A stretch of DNA of 64,000 nt from Microbulbifer variabilis (GCF_023716485.1 NZ_CP092418.1:310001-374000), one strand, 5' to 3'; numbered from the stretch's first letter, positions 40,501-45,532 are shown. Translations and numbers: made by a program. Notes: generated from the sequence alone by a model not told the origin.

Positions 40501-41122
40501 CGGCAATGAGAATGAAGTAGAGCACGGCGCGATCACCATCCAGAACGCCGAGTTTATCAGCGGCGGCACCAGCACGCTGGCGGGTGGAGACTTCGCAGAC
40601 ACCTACACCTTCCTCGACGGCGGCAGCCAGGGTCAGTTGGTGAAGGTGGACAATATGCAGTTTGCCGGCCTCAGCACGGTCGCCGCCGCCGGTGGTGATG
40701 ACACCGTGATCGGTCAGGCGGGCCAAGGTTGGGCCCTGACCGACAATGAGAATGAAGTAGAGCACGGCACGATCACCATCCAGAACGCCGAGTTTATCAG
40801 CGGCGGCATCAGCACCCTGATGGGGGGAGACTTCGCTGACACCTACACCTTCCTCGACGGCGGCAGCCAGGGTCAGTTGGTGAAGGTGGACAATATGCAG
40901 TTCGCCGGCCTCAGCACGGTCGCCGCCGCCGGTGGTGATGACACCGTGATCGGTCAGGCGGGCCAAGGTTGGGCCCTGACCGACAATGAGAATGAAGTAG
41001 AGCACGGCGCGATCACCATCCAGAACGCCGAGTTTATCAGCGGCGGCATCAGCACCCTGATGGGGGGGACTTCGCTGACACCTACACCTTCCTCGACGGC
41101 GGCAGCCAGGGTCAGTTGGTGA
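25502..41122 (+). CDS. giant TpsA exoprotein (filamentous haemagglutinin-like), 5' part up to a frameshift
   Basis: 5,206 codons, then a stop caused by a one-base deletion at 41062-41068; the rest continues in another frame at 41116-45231. Restoring one base gives a single protein of 6,576 residues. An extended signal peptide is at 1-43 (ending SPLAHA). The ATG at 25517 has AAGG seven bases upstream and is the likelier start, but I keep the longer frame. The TPS/haemagglutination domain runs from ~44 to 300 (VNGGSGTIDVNGTTTTIDQN, SSVVLNRILDQ, GHVILVNPRGVLFTESA; NPRG stands in for the usual NPNG). From residue ~751 come four 696-residue repeats, and from ~3,990 the 80-residue repeat array. No toxin domain or RTX motif is seen. 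It is likely a secreted surface adhesin or fibre exported by the TpsB just upstream. Confidence 0.85.
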   Translation: MQGTGMKAKKNTLELKKLTSAIKVSRLAYAGMFAGLLSPLAHAGPEGGVVNGGSGTIDVNGTTTTIDQNTDLLSIDWDSFNLSAEELVKFLQPNTSSVVLNRILDQSASTIHGSIEANGHVILVNPRGVLFTESATINVGAITASGLDMSPEDFMNGDFTFKGEDGSAGFVVNKGVINAASAVLVGKQVTNASSGLISAELVSLAAADEAILTFDADGMIGVQVTKEVMENELGVDSAVLNEGNIDGAQVLLEASVSGDLFTAAVNNEGTIKAQGIDTSGGKIRLFGSGSSVINSGELQAAGSTGGQVVLEGDTAEHRGAIDMRGSAGRGGQAMVLGDEVLVSGTIDARGTAGGGEVLIGGDYQGKNSRIRNAKKTTVTEDAHIDTSGLGESDGGEVIVWADHTTNFAGTILAESGKQGGDGGFVETSGKVYLNLGEDGMYVSTLSHGKGITGEWLLDPGWFDILDDSSEDVPDCTTNCMSVGTLQNALTNNSVTVKTTSNNAANATWNSGNESYSGDFTYGIRIRNNLSWSSNTTLTLDSHAGVMIHQDATVDAGGAGSLSILAKTDVINNGTIQGLVNFSVATDGSFINAASAVLNDSYFGSITAENIQIIAQGDIENNLDGDKAAEIVANKINLSAGGSFNNYGKINFLGILDDQGAFEGDSFELKVGQKGEGSTNYLGKIYFDGASQATFNVLGGSGSDIFVLSDWQDEVFITGNNAFDLVSTSTNPDETSVNHLKLSFSSIETLNAGAGTDSIIDGTGQTGSQWILGAGNKEITGYNIAFSDVETIQANVGELVGRNDQDEIFTLSAYTDNGQQKTQIDTKGMAFTGIDILSAGDSSSFTDTINSSVNNRNWALTTSDNQVEHADVIINDADIFSGGNGILQGASNSNDSYQIVKNADSTTAIQVDGMHFNGLTRVEAGAHAGVNTTDILIGTDEADTFGFLSGELHTYGISFTGIEEVNAGGTSNDGISDQLNTETDVNLTGNQEELRNANILFKDIEQVAFINNSNGKIVGSAIDDSFIIASTADKITANSIDFTGFNKTIDTGEGTDTVSTLVANSTWSLSNTDKEATSSGITFTNIEKVTASDNQGTLESKNDDNEFALTSDGRIDADAIRFTGFTTIEGNGTASLDASAINGNLLLLDDNNVKADFTDGNIIDITISGINEAVASNLLGADIAYTVKDTNKVFAKAITFSGVDRIVDAGSSGAVTSETSDQWELVSADNEVKHSGITFAGMRSLTGGNNTLVGAADNGDSYQLSLTGDITVDSMIFKGIRNVNANTDDTNYTDTVDATGAVTLQGNNAFGVTIDPNGSSYDINFSGIDAVTNTGILTGTTGADTFTVEGDKKLSSKGIQFSDVSSVLAGNDTNIADTVNAKAGETVALTGIAKELITSNILFKQIEVAGTGGENLVGSDLADTIEITGDKAFKANEIAFTGISSLNTGAGTDSIIDGTGQTGSQWVLGAGNKEITGYNIAFSDVETIQANVGELVGRNDQDEIFTLSAYTDNGQQKTQIDTKGMAFTGIDILSAVDSSSFTDTINSSVNNRNWALTTSDNQIEHADVIINDADIFSGGNGILQGASNSNDSYQIVKNADSTTAIQVDGMHFNGLTRVEAGAHAGVNTTDILIGTDEADTFGFLSGELHTYGISFTGIEEVNAGGTSNDGISDQLNTETDVNLTGNQEELRNANILFKDIEQVAFINNSNGKIVGSAIDDSFIIASTADKITANSIDFTGFNKTIDTGEGTDTVSTLVANSTWSLSNTDKEATSSGITFTNIEKVTASDNQGTLESKNDDNEFALTSDGRIDADAIRFTGFTTIEGNGTASLDASAINGNLLLLDDNNVKADFTDGNIIDITISGINEAVASNLLGADIAYTVKDTNKVFAKAITFSGVDRIVDAGSSGAVTSETSDQWELVSADNEVKHSGITFAGMRSLTGGNNTLVGAADNGDSYQLSLTGDITVDSMIFKGIRNVNANTDDTNYTDTVDATGAVTLQGNNAFGVTIDPNGSSYDINFSGIDAVTNTGILTGTTGADTFTVEGDKKLSSKGIQFSDVSSVLAGNDTNIADTVNAKAGETVALTGIAKELITSNILFKQIEVAGTGGENLVGSDLADTIEITGDKAFKANEIAFTGISSLNTGAGTDSIIDGTGQTGSQWVLGAGNKEITGYNIAFSDVETIQANVGELVGRNDQDEIFTLSAYTDNGQQKTQIDTKGMAFTGIDILSAGDSSSFTDTINSSVNNRNWALTTSDNQIEHADVIINDADIFSGGNGILQGASNSNDSYQIVKNADSTTAIQVDGMHFNGLTRVEAGAHAGVNTTDILIGTDEADTFGFLSGELHTYGISFTGIEEVNAGGTSNDGISDQLNTETDVNLTGNQEELRNANILFKDIEQVAFINNSNGKIVGSAIDDSFIIASTADKITANSIDFTGFNKTIDTGEGTDTVSTLVANSTWSLSNTDKEATSSGITFTNIEKVTASDNQGTLESKNDDNEFALTSDGRIDADAIRFTGFTTIEGNGTASLDASAINGNLLLLDDNNVKADFTDGNIIDITISGINEAVASNLLGADIAYTVKDTNKVFAKAITFSGVDRIVDTGSSGAVTSETSDQWELVSADNEVKHSGITFAGMRSLTGGNNTLVGAADNGDSYQLSLTGDITVDSMIFKGIRNVNANDTNYTDTVDATGAVTLQGNNAFGVTIDPNGSSYDINFSGIDAVTNTGILTGTAGADTFTVEGDKKLSSKGIQFSDVSSVLAGNDTNIADTVNAKAGETVALTGIAKELITSNILFKQIEVAGTGGENLVGSDLADTIEITGDKAFKANEIAFTGISSLNTGAGTDSIIDGTGQTGSQWVLGAGNKEITGYNIAFSDVETIQANVGELVGRNDQDEIFTLSAYTDNGQQKTQIDTKGMAFTGIDILSAVDSSSFTDTINSSVNNRNWALTTSDNQIEHADVIINDADIFSGGNGILQGASNSNDSYQIVKNADSTTAIQVDGMHFNGLTRVEAGAHAGVNTTDILIGTDEADTFGFLSGELHTYGISFTGIEEVNAGGTSNDGISDQLNTETDVNLTGNQEELRNANILFKDIEQVAFINNSNGKIVGSAIDDSFIIASTADKITANSIDFTGFNKTIDTGEGTDTVSTLVANSTWSLSNTDKEATSSGITFTNIEKVTASDNQGTLESKNDDNEFALTSDGRIDADAIRFTGFTTIEGNGTASLDASAINGNLLLLDDNNVKADFTDGNIIDITISGINEAVASNLLGADIAYTVKDTNKVFAKAITFSGVDRIVDAGSSGAVTSETSDQWELVSADNEVKHSGITFAGMRSLTGGNNTLVGAADNGDSYQLSLTGDITVDSMIFKGIRNVNANTDDTNYTDTVDATGAVTLQGNNAFGVTIDPNGSSYDINFSGIDAVTNTGILTGTTGADTFTVEGDKKLSSKGIQFSDVSSVLAGNDTNIADTVNAKAGETVALTGIAKELITSNILFKQIEVAGTGGENLVGSDLADTIEITGDKAFKANEIAFTGISSLNTGAGTDSIIDGTGQTGSQWILGAGNKEITGYNIAFSDVETIQANVGELVGRNDQDEIFTLSAYTDNGQQKTQIDTKGMAFTGIDILSAGDSSSFTDTINSSVNNRNWALTTSDNQVEHADVIINDADIFSGGNGILQGASNSNDSYQIVKNADSTTAIQVDGMSFNGLTRVEAGAHAGVNTSDILLGTNDKEIFTFNDSAELQVNGLTFTGLESVNALGGDDYVDAENYSNGLELTGIAGELRLYSQGLLFQDIEDAYTTTLYGTDNVDAFSIIENGNDNLVVASAIDFTGVTIVDALGGQDTLSVDEANLENGKINGIQFVNLSDIISSSIVIGASQEGDFYVLGDGLVSSDTDSQNPGYEFNFTGVTSVKTNGYARTVTGLLGHNWIINNANTATNNGITFFDVSYLIAKNAGLEGYSNLGWALTANDNEVSHAGIIIKNANLISGGGSTLTGKEGFADTYTFLDGGSQGQLVKVDDMQFAGLSTVAAGDGGDTVIGQAGQGWALTGNANEVEHGAITIQNAEFISGGISTLMGGDFADTYTFLDGGSQGQLVKVDNMQFAGLSTVAAAGGDDTVIGQAGQGWALTDNENEVEHGAITIQNAEFISGGISTLMGGDFADTYTFLDGGSQGQLVKVDNMQFAGLSTVAAAGGDDTVIGQAGQGWALTDNENEVEHGAITIQNAEFISGGISTLMGGDFADTYTFLDGGSQGQLVKVDDMQFAGLSTVAAGDGGDTVIGQAGQGWALTGNANEVEHGAITIQNAEFISGGISTLMGGDFADTYTFLDGGSQGQLVKVDNMQFAGLSTVAAAGGDDTVIGQAGQGWALTDNENEVEHGTITIQNAEFISGGISTLMGGDFADTYTFLDGGSQGQLVKVDNMQFAGLSTVAAAGGDDTVIGQAGQGWALTDNENEVEHGAITIQNAEFISGGISTLMGGDFADTYTFLDGGSQGQLVKVDNMQFAGLSTVAAAGGDDTVIGQAGQGWALTDNENEVEHGAITIQNAEFISGGISTLMGGDFADTYTFLDGGSQGQLVKVDNMQFAGLSTVAAAGGDDTVIGQAGQGWALTDNENEVEHGTITIQNAEFISGGISTLMGGDFADTYTFLDGGSQGQLVKVDNMQFAGLSTVAAAGGDDTVIGQAGQGWALTDNENEVEHGAITIQNAEFISGGISTLMGGDFADTYTFLDGDSQGQLVKVDNMQFAGLSTVAAAGGDDTVIGQAGQGWALTDNENEVEHGAITIQNAEFISGGISTLMGGDFADTYTFLDGGSQGQLVKVDNMQFAGLSTVAAAGGDDTVIGQAGQGWALTDNENEVEHGTITIQNAEFISGGISTLMGGDFADTYTFLDGGSQGQLVKVDNMQFAGLSTVAAAGGDDTVIGQAGQGWALTDNENEVEHGAITIQNAEFISGGISTLMGGDFADTYTFLDGGSQGQLVKVDDMQFAGLSTVAAAGGDDTVIGQAGQGWALTGNENEVEHGAITIQNAEFISGGTSTLAGGDFADTYTFLDGGSQGQLVKVDNMQFAGLSTVAAAGGDDTVIGQAGQGWALTDNENEVEHGTITIQNAEFISGGISTLMGGDFADTYTFLDGGSQGQLVKVDNMQFAGLSTVAAAGGDDTVIGQAGQGWALTDNENEVEHGAITIQNAEFISGGISTLMGGTSLTPTPSSTAAARVSW
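27753..36637 (+). repeat. type A repeats: four 2,088-nt tandem units plus a partial fifth
   Basis: Units start at 27753, 29841, 31929, 34011 and 36099. Units 1, 2 and 4 are 2,088 nt (696 codons). Unit 3 is 2,082 nt because six bases are lost in frame (NANTDDTN becomes NANDTN near 33530). Unit 5 runs only ~540 nt before diverging. Across full units I see only a handful of single-base changes, for example Gly/Val at SAGDSSS/SAVDSSS and Ile/Val at QWILG/QWVLG. Units 2 and 4 carry Val in SAVD while 1, 3 and 5 carry Gly, which hints at duplication of a two-unit block. Each unit is itself ~9 degenerate modules of ~77 residues. Confidence 0.95.
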
Positions 41123-42989
41123 AGGTGGACAATATGCAGTTTGCCGGCCTCAGCACGGTCGCCGCCGCCGGTGGTGATGACACCGTGATCGGTCAGGCGG
41201 GCCAAGGTTGGGCCCTGACCGACAATGAGAATGAAGTAGAGCACGGCGCGATCACCATCCAGAACGCCGAGTTTATCAGCGGCGGCATCAGCACCCTGAT
41301 GGGGGGAGACTTCGCTGACACCTACACCTTCCTCGACGGCGGCAGCCAGGGTCAGTTGGTGAAGGTGGACACTATGCAGTTCGCCGGCCTCAGCACGGTC
41401 GCCGCCGCCGGTGGTGATGACACCGTGATCGGTCAGGCGGGCCAAGGTTGGGCCCTGACCGACAATGAGAATGAAGTAGAGCACGGCGCGATCACCATCC
41501 AGAACGCCGAGTTTATCAGCGGCGGCATCAGCACCCTGATGGGGGGAGACTTCGCTGACACCTACACCTTCCTCGACGGCGGCAGCCAGGGTCAGTTGGT
41601 GAAGGTGGACAATATGCAGTTCGCCGGCCTCAGCACGGTCGCCGCCGCCGGTGGTGATGACACCGTGATCGGTCAGGCGGGCCAAGGTTGGGCCCTGACC
41701 GACAATGAGAATGAAGTAGAGCACGGCGCGATCACCATCCAGAACGCCGAGTTTATCAGCGGCGGCATCAGCACCCTGATGGGGGGAGACTTCGCTGACA
41801 CCTACACCTTCCTCGACGGCGGCAGCCAGGGTCAGTTGGTGAAGGTGGACAATATGCAGTTCGCCGGCCTCAGCACGGTCGCCGCCGCCGGTGGTGATGA
41901 CACCGTGATCGGCCAGGCGGGCCAAGGTTGGGCCCTGACCGACAATGAGAATGAAGTAGAGCACGGCACGATCACCATCCAGAACGCCGAGTTTATCAGC
42001 GGCGGCATCAGCACCCTGATGGGGGGAGACTTCGCTGACACCTACACCTTCCTCGACGGCGGCAGCCAGGGTCAGTTGGTGAAGGTGGACAATATGCAGT
42101 TCGCCGGCCTCAGCACGGTCGCCGCCGCCGGTGGTGATGACACCGTGATCGGCCAGGCGGGCCAAGGTTGGGCCCTGACCGACAATGAGAATGAAGTAGA
42201 GCACGGCGCGATCACCATCCAGAACGCCGAGTTTATCAGCGGCGGCATCAGCACCCTGATGGGGGGAGACTTCGCTGACACCTACACCTTCCTCGACGGC
42301 GGCAGCCAGGGTCAGTTGGTGAAGGTGGACAATATGCAGTTCGCCGGCCTCAGCACGGTCGCCGCCGCCGGTGGTGATGACACCGTGATCGGCCAGGCGG
42401 GCCAAGGTTGGGCCCTGACCGACAATGAGAATGAAGTAGAGCACGGCGCGATCACCATCCAGAACGCCGAGTTTATCAGCGGCGGCATCAGCACCCTGAT
42501 GGGGGGAGACTTCGCTGACACCTACACCTTCCTCGACGGCGGCAGCCAGGGTCAGTTGGTGAAGGTGGACAATATGCAGTTCGCCGGCCTCAGCACGGTC
42601 GCCGCCGCCGGTGGTGATGACACCGTGATCGGCCAGGCGGGCCAAGGTTGGGCCCTGACCGACAATGAGAATGAAGTAGAGCACGGCGCGATCACCATCC
42701 AGAACGCCGAGTTTATCAGCGGCGGCATCAGCACCCTGATGGGGGGAGACTTCGCTGACACCTACACCTTCCTCGACGGCGGCAGCCAGGGTCAGTTGGT
42801 GAAGGTGGACAATATGCAGTTCGCCGGCCTCAGCACGGTCGCCGCCGCCGGTGGTGATGACACCGTGATCGGTCAAGCGGGCCAAGGTTGGGCCCTGACC
42901 GACAATGAGAATGAAGTAGAGCACGGCGCGATCACCATCCAGAACGCCGAGTTTATCAGCGGCGGCATCAGCACGCTGGTGGGTGGAGA
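37471..42989 (+). repeat. type B repeats: 23 tandem 240-nt units
   Basis: The period is exactly 240 nt (80 codons) from 37471; unit 15 is 239 nt and holds the frameshift, and then eight more units run from 41070. The translated core has FADTYTFLDGGSQGQLVKVD, MQFAGLSTVAA, DTVIGQAGQGWALT, EVEHGAITIQNAEFISGG and ISTLMGG. A hand count of the unit at 37711-37950 gives 148 G+C of 240 (62%). Variant bases recur: GCACGGCAC replaces GCACGGCGC at ~38602, 39322, 40042 and 40762, exactly 720 nt apart, showing a three-unit higher-order repeat. Confidence 0.97.
41062..41068 (+). other. 7-G tract that breaks the giant exoprotein frame
   Basis: Other units read GGGGGGAGAC here; this unit reads GGGGGGGAC. 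One extra G would give ATG GGG GGG GAC TTC, that is MGGDF, exactly the repeat's amino acids. It is therefore a silent GGA-to-GGG change plus contraction of an 8-G run to 7. Either slipped-strand phase variation or a homopolymer sequencing error would explain it. Confidence 0.85.
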
Positions 42990-45231
42990 ACATACGGACA
43001 CTTTCTCCTTAAGTAAGTCCGGAGCGGATGCCATAGTGCGAGTCGACAACATGACATTTATGGAACTTGATTCTGTGGATGCAGGCGAAGGCTCAGACAC
43101 TATTGTGGCTACAAGTGATATAGCTGGAGAAACCTGGGTATTGGGATTAGGCCGCGGTGCTCTTGCTGTTGCAGGTGTGAGCTTTGAGGGCATTGAGCAG
43201 GTTGATGCAGACAACGTGTCGCTGGACGCATCAACAAATAATCAGGCAGACACTTTCGAACTTGCCAAAACTGGGAAATCGCTCAAAGCGCGGGGTATTG
43301 AGTTCTCGTCTGTTGCCAGCGTTTCTGCGGGAAGTGGTAACGATGATAGCGATACGATTCAGAGCGATGCGGGAAGTTGGCAGTTAGCTGGTACTGCAAA
43401 TGCCCTTGAGGTGAATGGTGTTCAATTTAGCGGTATTGATCATGTAGAAACTAATAATGCACAGTTATACGGTACTGACGCTGATGATATCTTAGCCCTA
43501 ACTGAGTCTGGAATCGCCACGGCCGGAATAGCATTTACAGGCATTACTAAAGTCAGCAGTGAGGGAGGTACTGACCATCTTATAGGTACCTCTGGCAAGG
43601 ATACCTTTGTCCTGGCTTCCAATGGTGATATTACTGCTGCGGGCATTCTCTTTACCGGGCTTGAAAGTGTGGATACTGGTGAGGGTGAGGACACTGTTAA
43701 TGCAGCCGGTAGTGGCGCTAGCTGGACATCTTCCAGTAATGGCAGCTCCCTAGAAAACGGAACGGCTCAAGCCAGGGTGAATGGCCTGACTGTTCTGTTT
43801 GATAATCTTGAGATGGTCCAGGGCGTGGGTACATATATTGGCCAGGACATCGGCAGTAACTATGTCTTCGATAGCCTCAACAGCATGACAGTTGCCGGGG
43901 TCACTTTTGCGGATCTGGAGAGCCTGAGTGCGGGTAGTGGAAACGATACTATCCAGGGGGCCAATATCGATGCGGTTTGGGATATTAACGATGCGCAGAG
44001 TACCGTAAGCGGCAATAACAAAAAGCTTGTGTTTAGCGGTATTGAAGCGATAAATGCGGGTAGTGGCCAGGATACTTTTAATTTAAATGGCGGTGAGCTT
44101 GCTTCAATAGATACCGGTGCAGGTAATGACACGGTCATACTCTCTGCAACCACCATCGATAGTATTTCCCTGGGAGAGGGGGATGACTACGTGGAAGTCA
44201 ATGAGAATAGCTCTGACACAGTAGCACTCTCTGGTGGCAGCGGAAGTGATTCCTTCCAGTACAACCTTGCTGGTGATACCTGGCAGGTGAAATCCTCTGG
44301 CAACAAAGTAGGCAACTTTAGCTTCTCTGATTTTGAGTTCCTTGATAACACTTCCAGTAATCTCACTTTGGAAACAGACTTTGCTTTTGATTTTGAAAAT
44401 GGCGGTGTTAATTCCGGCAGCTTTAACAAAAGCGGCGTAGGTTTGCGATTTGCTGGCAGTGGTATGCGTCTCGGTTACGATGGATCAGGGGATATTAATG
44501 TACTTAGCAGTGCCACGGGTACTATTGGCGGTAGCCTCAAAGCTAAGCGTGCAGATTTGGTGGTCAGCGGAGATGTCAACATTGAGTCCGATGTCGATGT
44601 CCTTGCTATCTCTACTTCCGGGCCGGATGTCGATATTACGGTGCTGGCGAAAGACAACCTACTGATTGATGAAATCAATGCCGGTCGCGGTAACGTTCAG
44701 TTGGCGAGTGAGGGCTTTGGTATGCTCACCGCTGAAACCTACGGCGATACCCATATCACAGCGGGCAATATCACTCTGGGTACCGATACTCAGCTCTGGA
44801 GTATTATCGGTAGCGAGTTGGTGCCGCTGCGTATGGATGCGCTTACCAATGTGGCCATTGTTTCTGTCTCCTATTACGAGCCTGAATTTATTGGGCAGGT
44901 GCCTAACTTCACTAGTAAGGGTGACGAGCTGCAGTCTATCGCTGGTGCTCAGGCATCCCAGGGATTGCGCTCCGCAATCCAAAATGGTGTTGAGGACTTC
45001 ACCCAGGTTGACCCGGCGATTTTCAGTGCGGTGAAACCTTACAGTAGTGGAGTGGATGCGGTGAATTCCCCGGAAATGCGTTTGAGATCCGGTGAGTTGT
45101 TACCTGCAGCAGGACTTTCCGGAACCGATGAGGAAGATCCGGAATTCGACGCCAGGCTGGAAGAGAGCCAGGATGTTACTGTCGACTACCGTGAGCAGGA
45201 GACCTTGGCCTCCATTAATTCAGGGGGCTGA
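41116..45231 (+). CDS. giant TpsA exoprotein, 3' part after the frameshift
   Basis: 1,371 codons in the frame that continues the repeat array. The apparent start at 41116 (GTG inside LVKVD) is not a real initiation site: there is no ribosome binding site and the repeat is cut mid-unit. Residues ~1-625 hold the last eight 80-residue units. From ~625 to 1,000 come degenerate modules of the same pattern (DTFSLSKSG, VDNMTFMELDSVDAGEGSDT). The final ~300 residues are non-repetitive, with beta-rich stretches (VDITVLAKDNLLIDEINAGR) and an acidic C-terminus ending TLASINSGG. No CDI-type toxin, Cys pair or sorting motif is visible. A strong terminator follows 27 nt later. Confidence 0.8.
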   Translation: MVKVDNMQFAGLSTVAAAGGDDTVIGQAGQGWALTDNENEVEHGAITIQNAEFISGGISTLMGGDFADTYTFLDGGSQGQLVKVDTMQFAGLSTVAAAGGDDTVIGQAGQGWALTDNENEVEHGAITIQNAEFISGGISTLMGGDFADTYTFLDGGSQGQLVKVDNMQFAGLSTVAAAGGDDTVIGQAGQGWALTDNENEVEHGAITIQNAEFISGGISTLMGGDFADTYTFLDGGSQGQLVKVDNMQFAGLSTVAAAGGDDTVIGQAGQGWALTDNENEVEHGTITIQNAEFISGGISTLMGGDFADTYTFLDGGSQGQLVKVDNMQFAGLSTVAAAGGDDTVIGQAGQGWALTDNENEVEHGAITIQNAEFISGGISTLMGGDFADTYTFLDGGSQGQLVKVDNMQFAGLSTVAAAGGDDTVIGQAGQGWALTDNENEVEHGAITIQNAEFISGGISTLMGGDFADTYTFLDGGSQGQLVKVDNMQFAGLSTVAAAGGDDTVIGQAGQGWALTDNENEVEHGAITIQNAEFISGGISTLMGGDFADTYTFLDGGSQGQLVKVDNMQFAGLSTVAAAGGDDTVIGQAGQGWALTDNENEVEHGAITIQNAEFISGGISTLVGGEHTDTFSLSKSGADAIVRVDNMTFMELDSVDAGEGSDTIVATSDIAGETWVLGLGRGALAVAGVSFEGIEQVDADNVSLDASTNNQADTFELAKTGKSLKARGIEFSSVASVSAGSGNDDSDTIQSDAGSWQLAGTANALEVNGVQFSGIDHVETNNAQLYGTDADDILALTESGIATAGIAFTGITKVSSEGGTDHLIGTSGKDTFVLASNGDITAAGILFTGLESVDTGEGEDTVNAAGSGASWTSSSNGSSLENGTAQARVNGLTVLFDNLEMVQGVGTYIGQDIGSNYVFDSLNSMTVAGVTFADLESLSAGSGNDTIQGANIDAVWDINDAQSTVSGNNKKLVFSGIEAINAGSGQDTFNLNGGELASIDTGAGNDTVILSATTIDSISLGEGDDYVEVNENSSDTVALSGGSGSDSFQYNLAGDTWQVKSSGNKVGNFSFSDFEFLDNTSSNLTLETDFAFDFENGGVNSGSFNKSGVGLRFAGSGMRLGYDGSGDINVLSSATGTIGGSLKAKRADLVVSGDVNIESDVDVLAISTSGPDVDITVLAKDNLLIDEINAGRGNVQLASEGFGMLTAETYGDTHITAGNITLGTDTQLWSIIGSELVPLRMDALTNVAIVSVSYYEPEFIGQVPNFTSKGDELQSIAGAQASQGLRSAIQNGVEDFTQVDPAIFSAVKPYSSGVDAVNSPEMRLRSGELLPAAGLSGTDEEDPEFDARLEESQDVTVDYREQETLASINSGG

Positions 45232-45258
45232 TGACCCCTAGAAGACTTTAAAATACCG

Positions 45259-45284
45259 AACCGGCCCCAGTGGCCGGTTTTTTT
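45259..45284 (+). terminator. Rho-independent terminator of the two-partner secretion operon
   Basis: AACCGGCC (45259-45266), loop CCAGT, GGCCGGTT (45272-45279), running into seven T (45278-45284). A strong, classical terminator 28 nt after the exoprotein stop. Confidence 0.93.
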
Positions 45285-45348
45285 ATGGGCGTTTGTATTG
45301 GAAATATCTGGGGACTTTTCGTGGGTAAGATTTACATAAGCCGCAACG

Positions 45349-45378
45349 AAAAAAGGCCGACTCTTTCGAGTCAGCCTT
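45349..45378 (-). terminator. terminator of the tRNA-Leu transcript
   Basis: On the minus strand AAGGCTGACTC, loop GAAA, GAGTCGGCCTT then a T6 run (A-run at 45349-45354 on plus). There is one mismatch in an 11-bp stem. It lies about 10 nt past the tRNA 3' end. Confidence 0.88.
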
Positions 45379-45386
45379 TTTGGAAT

Positions 45387-45473
45387 TGGTGCCCAGGAGA
45401 GGACTTGAACCTCCACGACCGTTAGGTCACTAGCACCTGAAGCTAGCGCGTCTACCAATTCCGCCACCTGGGC
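45387..45473 (-). tRNA. tRNA-Leu (anticodon CAG)
   Basis: 87 nt including an encoded CCA. Acceptor stem GCCCAGG/CCTGGGC, D-arm GCGGAATTGGTAGACGCGC, anticodon arm CTAGC-TTCAGGT-GCTAG giving CAG, a long variable arm (class II) and a GGTTCAAGTCC T-loop. It reads CUG. It has its own promoter (45504-45532) and terminator (45349-45378). Confidence 0.97.
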
Positions 45474-45503
45474 AAATCAACGTGTGCTCCGTTGAGGACG
45501 CGA

Positions 45504-45532
45504 ACTATAGAGATCTGCAGGGGGAGTGTCAA
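45504..45532 (-). promoter_or_regulatory. sigma-70 promoter of tRNA-Leu
   Basis: On the minus strand TTGACA (45532-45527), a 17-nt spacer, TATAGT (45509-45504). The bases after the -10 (TCGCGTCC) form a GC-rich discriminator, typical of stringently controlled stable-RNA genes. The start would be ~24 nt before the mature tRNA 5' end. Confidence 0.85.

Noticed and set aside
37471..42989. CRISPR or satellite DNA
   Set aside because: Units are directly adjacent, 240 nt, without spacers, and are coding in frame with the TpsA N-terminus.
37471..42989. RTX calcium-binding repeats with type I secretion
   Set aside because: GGDDT-type words occur but not the nonapeptide GGxGxDxUx series. No T1SS genes are nearby, and the N-terminal signal peptide, TPS domain and TpsB partner indicate two-partner secretion.
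38237..42993. Two long minus-strand ORFs (717 and 679 codons) with an 80-residue repeat
   Set aside because: They are antisense reading frames of the 240-nt array. A 240-nt period is a multiple of three, so one stop-free unit gives a long open frame automatically. No signal or start site is seen.
43000..45231. Contact-dependent inhibition toxin at the exoprotein C-terminus
   Set aside because: The C-terminal ~300 residues show no VENN-type motif or nuclease signature, and there is no immunity gene after the stop; a terminator follows.
41116..45231. Second independent exoprotein gene
   Set aside because: Its apparent start lies mid-repeat without a ribosome binding site; it is the continuation of the upstream gene after a one-base shift.
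45186..45467. 93-codon ORF starting MAELVDALASGASDLTVVEV
   Set aside because: This is the well-known spurious translation across a tRNA-Leu gene.
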